Both the position numbers and the translations under genes were made by a program. A stretch of DNA of 64,000 bases, from positions 2,560,661-2,624,660 of the forward strand of contig NZ_CP016474.1 of assembly GCF_001693255.1 (NCBI RefSeq). The letters are read 5' to 3'. Source of the stretch: Picosynechococcus sp. PCC 7003. GTDB taxonomy: Bacteria; Cyanobacteriota; Cyanobacteriia; Cyanobacteriales; MRBY01. This document shows positions 1-7,830 of the stretch, piece after piece (within the stretch, counting starts at the first letter, position 1; every line of letters begins with the position of its first letter). The notes beneath the pieces are model-generated. The model saw only the letters and a program-made list of their open reading frames with translations, was not told where the DNA came from and did not search any database.

Positions 1-266
1 GCCTGGAGTTCGATACGTTGCCCTTTGCCTGGGGATTCCACGACTAAGCCTGTCGCTGTAACCGCAGCCCCCGTATTGAGCTTTTTAATGATGGCTTCGT
101 AATCGGCCAGGGTACCATCGATAATCACCTGGAGGCCGTTCATCGTCGAGCCGTCGCTAATTTCAATGAAAGAAAACCCCTTCAGTTCCCGTTTGGTTTT
201 TACCCATCCCTCGGCGGTGATGGTGCTGTTGATGGCGGCGGTGTTGAGGATTTCCTTAATGCGCAT
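1..266 (-). CDS. asnS: Asparaginyl-tRNA synthetase, N-terminal part (runs off window)
   Basis: The class IIb asparaginyl-tRNA synthetase charges tRNA-Asn with asparagine in the cytoplasm. Only the first 88 or so codons lie in the window. They encode the N-terminal OB-fold anticodon-binding domain: the segment GWVKTKRELKGFSFIEISDG (about residues 20-39) is the typical AsnRS N-terminal strand region, followed by LQVIIDG. The gene starts at an ATG whose complement is at 264-266, and its 3' part lies left of position 1. The catalytic class II core is not visible, so the AsnRS call (rather than another OB-fold class II enzyme) rests on this N-terminal similarity. Confidence 0.85.
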   Translation of the reverse strand, partial: MRIKEILNTAAINSTITAEGWVKTKRELKGFSFIEISDGSTMNGLQVIIDGTLADYEAIIKKLNTGAAVTATGLVVESPGKGQRIELQ

Positions 267-337
267 GGTCGTTGATCTAGTCTGAGGTAGAGGAACTGAA
301 AACAAGTGCGCCCTTTATCTTATCGAGTTTGAGGGGT

Positions 338-739
338 TCAGGGCAGAAATGGGGAGGGTTTCGTCAAATCCATGGTGCGGCAGGTGCATTGGCCAAACCA
401 ACGGTAACGGTTGGTCGCCACCAGCCGATAGAGCCAATCCCGGAAATTTTGCGGCAAAGGGCGAGCCAAGGTGAGCAGTTGCCATGGGCCACCCAGCCTT
501 TGACAGATAGCCAAGCAAGCATTGGATGCATAGTAAGTATTTTCCCCATCAAAGTAGGCGATCGCCCAGTCTTCTGGATCTTCGGGGAGGGGTGGTAAAT
601 ATTGTTGGGCTGTTTTCCCTTGGAGGGGCGCTAGATAAAATCTCTGGTCTGGGTCGATTTTGAGCATCAAATCAACAAAACCATTGCAAAGATTACACTC
701 CCCATCAAAGAAAATAATCGGCTTTGAATGATCAAACAT
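338..739 (-). CDS. DUF393 (DCC family) thiol-disulfide oxidoreductase-like protein
   Basis: A protein of 133 residues belonging to the DUF393/DCC family, named for the conserved Asp-Cys-Cys pattern. The motif DGECNLCNG sits near residues 12-20 and gives a CxxC pair resembling a thioredoxin-like active site; family members are predicted thiol-disulfide oxidoreductases with few characterised functions. An in-frame start at 829 lies well inside metH and adds 30 unlikely residues, so the ATG at 739 is preferred. That ATG overlaps the metH stop by 8 bases, which suggests translational coupling as the second gene of a metH operon. A role in protecting or reducing a metH-linked thiol is only a guess from this arrangement. 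Confidence 0.8.
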   Translation of the reverse strand: MFDHSKPIIFFDGECNLCNGFVDLMLKIDPDQRFYLAPLQGKTAQQYLPPLPEDPEDWAIAYFDGENTYYASNACLAICQRLGGPWQLLTLARPLPQNFRDWLYRLVATNRYRWFGQCTCRTMDLTKPSPFLP

Positions 740-3700
740 TGAAGTATTTCGCAACGGGGTGGTAGGTGATAATCGCCGAGGTGGATTGTTCGGGATAAAT
801 TTGCTCACTTTCGTCCATGTACATCCCAATGCGGTCAGTTTTTAGGAGGTCTAATTGGGTATATTGATCCAAAATATTTGGACAAGCCGGATAACCAAAA
901 CTATAGCGGGAGCCTTGGTACCGCTGTTTCAACATATCTTTAATGTTGTCGGGTTCAGAATCCCCAAAACCCAGTTCGCGTCGGATTCGGGCGTGGCACC
1001 ATTCCGCCAGAGCTTCTGCCGTTTGAACAGCAATGCCATGATAGTAAAGATAATCGGTGTATTCGTCGGCGGCAAAGAGTTTTTGGGCGTATTCCGTTGC
1101 AATTTCTCCCACGGTCACTGCCTGCATCGGGAACACATCTAAAACTCCTGATTCGGTAGACGCAAAGAAATCAGCAATGCACAATCTTTTGCCTGATTTT
1201 TGGCGAGGAAATTCAAAACGGGCGACTTCGGTAATGGTTTGTTCACTGACGTATTCATCGGGATCATAGACGATTAAGGTGTTGCCTTCCGATTGGCAAG
1301 GGAAATAACCATAGATCACTGTGGGGTCAAGAATCTTTTCGGCGATCGCCTTTTGTTTCCATTCTTCCAACAGAGGATGAACTGTATCTTGGATGAACTG
1401 GTCGTATTCTGCTTTAGATTGCTCTTTGGTTTTGCGGAATTGCCACTGTCCAACGAAGAGAGCCTGTAGATCGAGATGCCAGAAAATTTCTTCTAGATCG
1501 ATATCAGAGGCGCGTAAAATTTGGGTTCCCCAGAAGGGGGGACGGGGACGAGCAATATTATCATCCACCAGTTCAGAACGGCGGGTATCGATCACTTCTG
1601 GTTCTTGGGATTTACTTTCTTCGACCACAATTTCCTCACCATCGCCGCTATAGGTGCGCTGATTCGCCTCGGCATATTCCCCTAAAAATCCTTGATAATC
1701 GTCCCATTTACTATCAGCTTTAGCGGGCATTAATTTATCCATGAAATGCAGATCCGCAAAGGCATCTTTCCCGTAAATAACTTGTCCTTTGTAGGTGTTT
1801 TGACAGTCTTGGTAGACAAATTTCGGTGTTAGGGCCGCTCCCCCCAAAATAACGGGGACTGTAATGCCTTTTTCGTTAAAAGCTTCTAAATTGTCCTTCA
1901 TAAATGCCGTGGATTTTACCAACAACCCACTCATAGCAATGCAATCTGCACCATTTTCCTCGTAGGCTTGGATGATATTTTCAACGGGTTGTTTAATGCC
2001 AAGATTAATCACTTTATAGCCGTTATTGGACAGGATAATATCGACTAAATTCTTGCCAATATCGTGGACATCACCCTTCACGGTGGCAATGATAAATGTG
2101 CCTTTACCGCTATCATCACCTTCTTCTTTATCCATGTAGGGTTCGAGGAAAGCAACAGCAGCTTTCATGGTTTGGGCGGACTGCAAAACAAAGGGCAGTT
2201 GCATTTGTCCAGAGCCGAATAATTCACCCACCACTTTCATACCATCGAGCAAGAAAATATTAATAATATCGAGGGGCGGATATTGTTCGAGGGCTTCGGT
2301 TAAGGCTTCCTCTAATCCCAAGCGTTCGCCATCAATAATGTGTTGTTTTAATCGTTCATTGACGGGTAGACTTTTATCGATCGCCTCTGCTTTTTTCGCT
2401 TTTTGTCCGGCAAAGATTTCGGTTAATTTGGTCAGGGGGTCGTAGGTGCAAACATCCCCATCAAATTCGCGGCGATCGCCGATCAGATCACGACAAATTT
2501 GAATATGTTCTGGGTCAATTTTTGCCATCGGTAAAATCTTACTGGCACTGACGATCGCCGAGTCCATCCCCAATTGCATCGCATCATGGAGGAAGACGGA
2601 ATTTAATACCTGACGCGCCACGGGATTCAGACCAAAGGAAATATTAGAAACCCCTAAAATGATGTGACAACCGGGTAATTCGTTGTGAATGCGTTCGATG
2701 GCATCAAGGGTCGCTTGTCCGTTATTGCGATCCTCTTCAATCCCTGTGGAAATGGGCAAGGCAAGGGGATCAAAAAAGATTTCGTAGGCAGGTAATCCAT
2801 AGGCGATCGCCGCATCGTAGGCCCGTTTAGCAATCTCAAATTTTTTCTCCGCCGTCCGCGCCATCCCGTCTTCATCAATGGTGCCAATCACCACGCCCGC
2901 CCCATATTTTTTCGCGAGGGAAAGCACCTTATAAAAGCGTTCTTCGCCGTCCTCGTAGTTGGTGGAGTTGAGGATACATTTACCGCCTGCCACCTTTAAG
3001 CCAGCCTCCATTTTTTCCCATTCGGTGGAGTCGAGCATTAACGGCAAAGTGACATTATTCACCAGACGGGAAGCCAATTCGTGCATATCGCGCACCCCAT
3101 CCCGCCCGACGTAATCGACGTTCACATCCAGCACATGCGCCCCTTCCTTCACCTGCGACTTGGCGAGGGACACCAAACTATCCCAATCTTCCTCATTTAA
3201 GAGGGTGCGGCATTTCTTGGAACCGCTAGCGTTTAAGCGTTCACCCACAATTAAGAAGGAATTGTCTTGGATGTAGGGCTGGGGACTGTAAATGGAAGCG
3301 GCGGAGGGTTCGTATGCGGGATGGCGTTCCTTGGGCGTTAATTCGGCGGCAATTTCTGCCAGAGCTTGAATATGTTCGGGGCGCGTGCCGCAACAACCCC
3401 CGATCACCTGCACCCCCAAATCCTCGATAAAGTGCATCATTGCCATCTTCATTTCGAGGGGCGTTAGCTTGTAATGGGCTTGTCCGCCAATGTTTTCGGG
3501 GAGTCCGGCGTTGGGAATACAGGAGACAATGAAGGGGGAATGCTCGGCTAAATATTTAACGTGTTCCTTCATTAGGTCGGGGCCCGTGGCGCAGTTTAAC
3601 CCCAAAATATCGATGTTATAGGGTTCGAGGATCGCAACGGCAGCGGCAATGTCTGTCCCCACCAGCATCGTCCCCATCGTTTCCATCGTCACGGACACCA

Positions 3701-4274
3701 TAATCGGCAGGCGATCGCCTTTTTTCGCAAAGGTGCGTTCAATGCCATTGAGTGCCGCCTTAATTTGGAGGACATCTTGACAGGTTTCCACGAGCATCAG
3801 ATCCGCGCCGCCGTCATAGAGACCTTCGGCCTGTTCCGCAAAGGCATTTTCAAGGGTGTCGTAATCAATGTGGCCCAAGCTCGGTAATTTTGTCCCGGGG
3901 CCGATGGAACCTGCCACAAAACGTGGTTTTTCAGACGTCGAAAATTCTGCCGTGACACTTTTCGCCAGTTCTGCAGCTTTTTTATTCAGTTCATAGGCGC
4001 GATCGCCGAGGTCATATTCCGCAAGGACGATCGAAGTACCACCAAAGGTATCCGTTTCGATCACATCCGCCCCCGCTGCGAGGAAGGCACGATGCACCGT
4101 TGCCACCGCTTCCGGCTTTGTCTGAACTAAATACTCATTACAGCCTTCATATTCGGTCCCCCCAAAATCTGCCGCCGTCAAATTCTGTACTTGTAGATTG
4201 GTGCCCATTGCCCCATCAAATACAAGGACAGGACGCTCAGGACTATTTAGGCGATCGAGGAAGGCACTTTTCAT
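732..4274 (-). CDS. metH: Cobalamin-dependent methionine synthase
   Basis: Transfers a methyl group from 5-methyl-tetrahydrofolate to homocysteine through a cobalamin cofactor, yielding methionine in the cytoplasm. At 1180 residues it has the full four-module length. The homocysteine-binding module comes first ([11 protein letters not shown] near residue 18; zinc-ligand cysteines in GLNCATGPD and [10 protein letters not shown]), then the pterin-binding module ([13 protein letters not shown]). The B12 module carries DVHDIGKN, with the cobalt-ligand histidine at about residue 737. The C-terminal AdoMet reactivation domain follows (GYPACPN near the end). The gene overlaps the downstream DUF393 gene by 8 bases. 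No riboswitch was recognised in the short upstream gap. Strong family call. Confidence 0.97.
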   Translation of the reverse strand: MKSAFLDRLNSPERPVLVFDGAMGTNLQVQNLTAADFGGTEYEGCNEYLVQTKPEAVATVHRAFLAAGADVIETDTFGGTSIVLAEYDLGDRAYELNKKAAELAKSVTAEFSTSEKPRFVAGSIGPGTKLPSLGHIDYDTLENAFAEQAEGLYDGGADLMLVETCQDVLQIKAALNGIERTFAKKGDRLPIMVSVTMETMGTMLVGTDIAAAVAILEPYNIDILGLNCATGPDLMKEHVKYLAEHSPFIVSCIPNAGLPENIGGQAHYKLTPLEMKMAMMHFIEDLGVQVIGGCCGTRPEHIQALAEIAAELTPKERHPAYEPSAASIYSPQPYIQDNSFLIVGERLNASGSKKCRTLLNEEDWDSLVSLAKSQVKEGAHVLDVNVDYVGRDGVRDMHELASRLVNNVTLPLMLDSTEWEKMEAGLKVAGGKCILNSTNYEDGEERFYKVLSLAKKYGAGVVIGTIDEDGMARTAEKKFEIAKRAYDAAIAYGLPAYEIFFDPLALPISTGIEEDRNNGQATLDAIERIHNELPGCHIILGVSNISFGLNPVARQVLNSVFLHDAMQLGMDSAIVSASKILPMAKIDPEHIQICRDLIGDRREFDGDVCTYDPLTKLTEIFAGQKAKKAEAIDKSLPVNERLKQHIIDGERLGLEEALTEALEQYPPLDIINIFLLDGMKVVGELFGSGQMQLPFVLQSAQTMKAAVAFLEPYMDKEEGDDSGKGTFIIATVKGDVHDIGKNLVDIILSNNGYKVINLGIKQPVENIIQAYEENGADCIAMSGLLVKSTAFMKDNLEAFNEKGITVPVILGGAALTPKFVYQDCQNTYKGQVIYGKDAFADLHFMDKLMPAKADSKWDDYQGFLGEYAEANQRTYSGDGEEIVVEESKSQEPEVIDTRRSELVDDNIARPRPPFWGTQILRASDIDLEEIFWHLDLQALFVGQWQFRKTKEQSKAEYDQFIQDTVHPLLEEWKQKAIAEKILDPTVIYGYFPCQSEGNTLIVYDPDEYVSEQTITEVARFEFPRQKSGKRLCIADFFASTESGVLDVFPMQAVTVGEIATEYAQKLFAADEYTDYLYYHGIAVQTAEALAEWCHARIRRELGFGDSEPDNIKDMLKQRYQGSRYSFGYPACPNILDQYTQLDLLKTDRIGMYMDESEQIYPEQSTSAIITYHPVAKYFNV

Positions 4275-4451
4275 GGAGAAATGTTTCGGCAGTGTAGAAC
4301 AAAAATGAAAGAATGGCGTTCTATATTCTAACCTGATTACTCGGCCTGGGTTTGCCTGTTTTTCCTATCATTTTGGGCGGATTATGCCCTGGTTTTCGGG
4401 GGCGATCGCCTAGGAAAAAAGTCCGTGAATCATCATCGCTTGGTACTCCCC

Positions 4452-5711
4452 TCAAGAATTTTCATCAGGGGCGATCGCCTCAGTTTCAGGTGAAGGCTCC
4501 GGTGCTTTGGGGGTCGTCTGTGCCGGGGCTGGCGGATTAGCTGGGGGCGCAGTTGTGGGGGCAGGTTGGGGTTTTGGCATAAACGCCGCACAAAAAGCGG
4601 GTTCGTATTGGTAGCTGACACTGACCCGATAGTTGCTATTTTTCCCATCAAAGCGGGCGTTCCGAATATCTTGACTCGCCTGGTTATCTAAGGCATTTGT
4701 CCCAGAGCTTTGTACCAAGTTCCATTGGGAAGGACTGCCTTCTGGGGACACAGTGACATTGTAAGTCGCCGTACCACTGGCTTGGTTACTACAGGCTCCT
4801 TTGGGATAGTTCCCCGCCAGACTACGATTGACCGCCGCTGTATTACGGGCCGTTTGGCTGGGGGGTGGCGTGTTGGTGTTGGGTGTGGGGGGACGATTAT
4901 TCGTGTTATTCGTGCCACTATTGCTATTGCTGTTGCGCAGTTCCTGTGGTTTGAGCAGATCAGCGTCGAAGTAAACTTCACCCCTGTTTGGGTTGTTGGT
5001 GCGGGGTTGGAGGGCGATCGCCGCTTCCTCTTCCAGTCGCCGTTGCCGTTGCACTAATTCCGGATCAGGTTTCGTTGGAATCGTGAACTGTTGTTGTCGG
5101 TCAGAGCTACTGTTGGGACTAGGGGGCGCCAGGGTCGGTAAAGTACCACGTTCAGTCTCTGTCGGTACTGGTGCATTAGGAAGCTCGGAACTAGTCTGGT
5201 TCGGGACATTCGGTGGTGGGGGCAAAAAGCTCATATTCCGGGGGGGCGGCGGCGGTGTAAACCCGGTATAGCTACTGGCAATCGGCGGCGGACTGAGGGG
5301 AATAAAGGAAAAACTATCTTGCCCTAAACTGGGGGCCATGGGTGTCGGTAGGGTATTAAGGCCAGTGATGTAGGTGCTGTTGGGATTCATTCCCTGACCA
5401 TTTAAGCCAGACAAATCTAAGTTAAAATCCGGGCTCGCTTCAAAAATTGACAAATCTAAAGATGCCGTTGTCGAAGGCAGGCGATTTTGCACCTCCGGAG
5501 GAAGATCTACCACCCTCACCACCGAACGCTCCTGGGACGCTGGAGGAGCATTGTCAAAGTTGGCCCATAGGGGAATTGTCGCTGCCGCCACCCCATGCAG
5601 GGCAATAGAACCGATGACTGCGGCTCCCTGGGGACGCCGAGCATAATCCCCCAAATTTCTGAAGCTTTGGAAAAATCGGTCTCTGGGGCGATCGAGGCTT
5701 TTATCTAACAT
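4452..5711 (-). CDS. Proline-rich TonB-like inner-membrane protein
   Basis: About 419 residues from the first ATG; a TTG at 5747 would add 12 residues but looks less likely. The order is a short basic cytoplasmic N terminus, one membrane segment (about residues 30-50, AAVIGSIALHGVAAATIPLW), a long Pro/Asn/Ser-rich linker likely to span the periplasm, and a C-terminal domain of about 90 residues with TATYNVTVSPEG, LVQSSG and NARFDG, which resembles the TonB C-terminal fold. An extreme C-terminal Pro/Ala/Glu tail follows. This is the architecture of an energy transducer for TonB-dependent outer-membrane transport. No ExbB/ExbD pair or receptor lies nearby, so the role is inferred from architecture only. 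It could instead be a cell-envelope linker protein. Confidence 0.65.
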   Translation of the reverse strand: MLDKSLDRPRDRFFQSFRNLGDYARRPQGAAVIGSIALHGVAAATIPLWANFDNAPPASQERSVVRVVDLPPEVQNRLPSTTASLDLSIFEASPDFNLDLSGLNGQGMNPNSTYITGLNTLPTPMAPSLGQDSFSFIPLSPPPIASSYTGFTPPPPPRNMSFLPPPPNVPNQTSSELPNAPVPTETERGTLPTLAPPSPNSSSDRQQQFTIPTKPDPELVQRQRRLEEEAAIALQPRTNNPNRGEVYFDADLLKPQELRNSNSNSGTNNTNNRPPTPNTNTPPPSQTARNTAAVNRSLAGNYPKGACSNQASGTATYNVTVSPEGSPSQWNLVQSSGTNALDNQASQDIRNARFDGKNSNYRVSVSYQYEPAFCAAFMPKPQPAPTTAPPANPPAPAQTTPKAPEPSPETEAIAPDENS

Positions 5712-5847
5712 GAATCCAAAGGGGGGCTGGGGGCAGATAGATGGCAAAAGATTGCTGTTCGATTCTAACTGATCATCCCGACAAATTTGGCACAGAATCC
5801 ATTCGCTAGAATGCCCTTAGAAATCCTTTCTAGGAGCAGCATTTTCC

Positions 5848-6081
5848 ATGGCGAATCGCTTGGCCGACACCAAAAGTCTCTATCTCCGCAAACATGCGGA
5901 TAATCCCATCGACTGGCGGTATTGGTGTGATGAGGCTTTGGCCCAGGCAAAGGCAGAAAACAAGCCCATTTTCCTTTCCATTGGTTATTCTTCTTGCCAT
6001 TGGTGCACTGTGATGGAAGGGGAGGCGTTTTCGGATCCAGAAATTGCCACCTATTTGAATGAGAATTTTTTACAGCGGTGA
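5848..6081 (+). pseudogene. Truncated DUF255/YyaL (thioredoxin-domain) protein, N-terminal stub
   Basis: Encodes only 77 residues that match the very N terminus of the YyaL/SSP411 family (DUF255, thioredoxin-like domain), whose members are normally around 650-700 residues. Diagnostic stretches are [14 protein letters not shown] and [17 protein letters not shown], the latter with the CHWC thiol pair. Similarity stops after NENFLQR, where a stop codon follows at once; the expected continuation (a VDREERPD-like segment) is absent before the next gene at 6151. The start and the AGGAGC-like ribosome site are intact, so a 77-residue thioredoxin-like peptide could still be made. The simplest reading is a gene that lost about 90 percent of its length by deletion. 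Confidence 0.75.
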
Positions 6082-6150
6082 GTCATGTGAGTTAATCAAC
6101 TTCGGTTACGCTGGATTTGCTGCCTGAATCCATCTCTCCCCATAAGCGCC

Positions 6151-7110
6151 ATGCCAGAGCATCATCATCACTCACATCCCTTGCCCCAAGATAATCGTCG
6201 GGAAGTAAGGCGGGTTTTGTGGTTAACCCTGTGGCTGAACTTGATCGTGATGGCATTAAAGGCTGTCGTCGGTTTGATCACCGGTTCTCTGAGTCTCCAG
6301 GCGGATGCGCTCCATAGCTTTACGGATAGTGCCAATAATGTGCTGGGCTTATTTGCCAATAAGTTTTCTTCGCCGGAACCCGACCGGGATCACCCCTATG
6401 GTCACCAAAAGTTTGAGGCGATTGGCGCTTTAGGGATTGGAATGTTTCTCGGGATTGCGTGCTTTGAGATTTTACAGGGGGCGATCGCCAAATTAATTGC
6501 CGGCCAGAGTGAGATCACCATCAGCCTAGGGGAATTGAGCTGGTTAATTATCGTGCTGGGGATCAATATTTTTGTGGCTTTCTACGAGCGGCGGGCCGGC
6601 CAACGGGTGGGGAGTGCGATTTTGCTCGCCGATGCGAAACACACCATGAGCGATATTTGGGTGACGATCCTCGTGATGTTGGGTCTGTTGGGGGTCTGGC
6701 AAGCGAAGGTTTGGGGACTGCCTCAACTGCAATGGTTAGATGTGGTGCTGGCTTTTCCCGTGGCCGCTCTGGTCTTCAAAAGTGCCTGGGAAGTGCTTAC
6801 CGACAATTTGCCCTGGTTAGTTGATGAAATGGCGATCGCCCCTGAAGCAATTCACCAACAAGTAATGACAATTCCTGGGGTGATTAACTGCCATGATATT
6901 GCGTCACGAGGTCTACGCGGCCGGCAAGTCTTCATCGAAATGCATCTGATTGCTGCTGCCGAGGATGTGACCACCGCCCATGCCATCAGCGAAAAGGTTG
7001 AACAGCATCTTGAGCAGGTGTTCGCCCCAGCCAGGGTCACAGTTCACATCGAACCCAAAGCCTACAGTTCCGATCAGATCGGCTTTGATGGCACTTCTTC
7101 CCATCCATAA
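6151..7110 (+). CDS. Cation diffusion facilitator (CDF) family metal exporter
   Basis: A 319-residue inner-membrane exporter that would move Zn2+ or another divalent metal out of the cytoplasm in exchange for protons. The N terminus is His-rich (PEHHHHSHP), as in many zinc CDFs. The transmembrane core carries both metal-site motifs: HSFTD in the second helix region (DALHSFTDSANN) and HTMSD in the fifth (DAKHTMSD), as well as the family signature DHPYGHQKFE. A C-terminal cytoplasmic domain of about 90 residues follows (residues about 225-310). The gene lies between two truncated genes, which suggests that it arrived by, or was left after, a rearrangement. Metal specificity cannot be fixed from the sequence alone, although the HxxxD pair in place of DxxxD favours zinc-type members. 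Confidence 0.9.
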   Translation: MPEHHHHSHPLPQDNRREVRRVLWLTLWLNLIVMALKAVVGLITGSLSLQADALHSFTDSANNVLGLFANKFSSPEPDRDHPYGHQKFEAIGALGIGMFLGIACFEILQGAIAKLIAGQSEITISLGELSWLIIVLGINIFVAFYERRAGQRVGSAILLADAKHTMSDIWVTILVMLGLLGVWQAKVWGLPQLQWLDVVLAFPVAALVFKSAWEVLTDNLPWLVDEMAIAPEAIHQQVMTIPGVINCHDIASRGLRGRQVFIEMHLIAAAEDVTTAHAISEKVEQHLEQVFAPARVTVHIEPKAYSSDQIGFDGTSSHP

Positions 7111-7169
7111 AGAAAGCCCCCATCAGAGGAGGCGATGCTCCATGGGTTAAATGTCTTGCATTCGCTTCT

Positions 7170-7292
7170 ATTGACAATTTGGCTAAAAGCACCACCGATA
7201 ACAACGGCCACCGTCAAATCAATCACATTTCCCCTCATAATGAAGGCTTGAAAACTGTTCCAAAAACTATTTTTTTTGCCATAGATACTCAT
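7170..7292 (-). pseudogene. mscL: mscL remnant: N-terminal 41 codons of large mechanosensitive channel
   Basis: Read on the minus strand from the ATG at 7292, the first 41 codons match the start of MscL: an amphipathic N-terminal helix followed by MRGNVIDLTVAVVIGGAFSQIVN, the conserved first transmembrane segment. After that the frame continues into unrelated residues (RSECKTFNP...) and stops at 7074, overlapping the end of the CDF gene. A working MscL needs about 130-150 residues and a second membrane helix, so this is a dead remnant. With the DUF255 stub on the other side of the CDF gene, two adjacent genes have lost their 3' parts at the borders of the same 1.1 kb segment. Confidence 0.75.
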
Positions 7293-7830
7293 CTCTTCGT
7301 GATGGATTGAAAGTGATGAACAAAAACAAGAATATGATCGTCCCTATCAAGATAAGCGATCGCCTCTAGCTTAACCAAATCTAACAAAGAATTAGACTGG
7401 AAAAGCAAAATTTAGCCCCGATAAACAATCAAACAAATTCTGTCAACCGTCAAATAGCCGAAAACCAATTCATAAAATTTATGTCTAGCCTTAGAACTTA
7501 TTTATAAAGCCCCCAGTTTAGGGAAGGTTTTAAGATGATTAACGGAATCAAAGTTCCCCATTTTGCCGGAGCTTTAGTGAGGAAATTTAGGGGACAGATC
7601 AAGACATTGACTAACTCTATAAACAGCCTCTTACTGTGTGATTAATAATCAATCGCTTATTGGTTATTTAACTACCACTCCGTAAACGGGATAATTTATC
7701 AGCAAAAATTCACGAATAATCGGACAAAAATATTTGGTTTGCTTAATGGTGTTGTCGTTATTTTTTTATCTTAATTATACTTAAAGAGCCTGTTCTCTCA
7801 GTCGTCATCTACTAGTCATCTACTAATTTA
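7293..7830. other. AT-rich intergenic region, no gene recognised
   Basis: About 540 bases between the mscL stub and the sensor gene. The sequence is AT-rich with one HIP1 site near 7357 and no convincing open frame or strong hairpin. A tiny open frame around 7307-7372 ends just after the HIP1 site and may be the tail of a deleted gene, but this cannot be supported. The 3' end must contain the promoter of the GGDEF-EAL gene; no clear -35/-10 pair was singled out. Confidence 0.4.

Noticed and set aside
4993-5271. Gly-rich plus-strand frame opposite the TonB-like gene
   Set aside because: It is the antisense of the proline-rich linker; Pro codons read as Gly on the other strand.
7307-7372. A tiny open frame ending at a HIP1 site, perhaps the tail of a lost gene
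   Set aside because: Too short and without start codon or recognisable sequence to support a gene.
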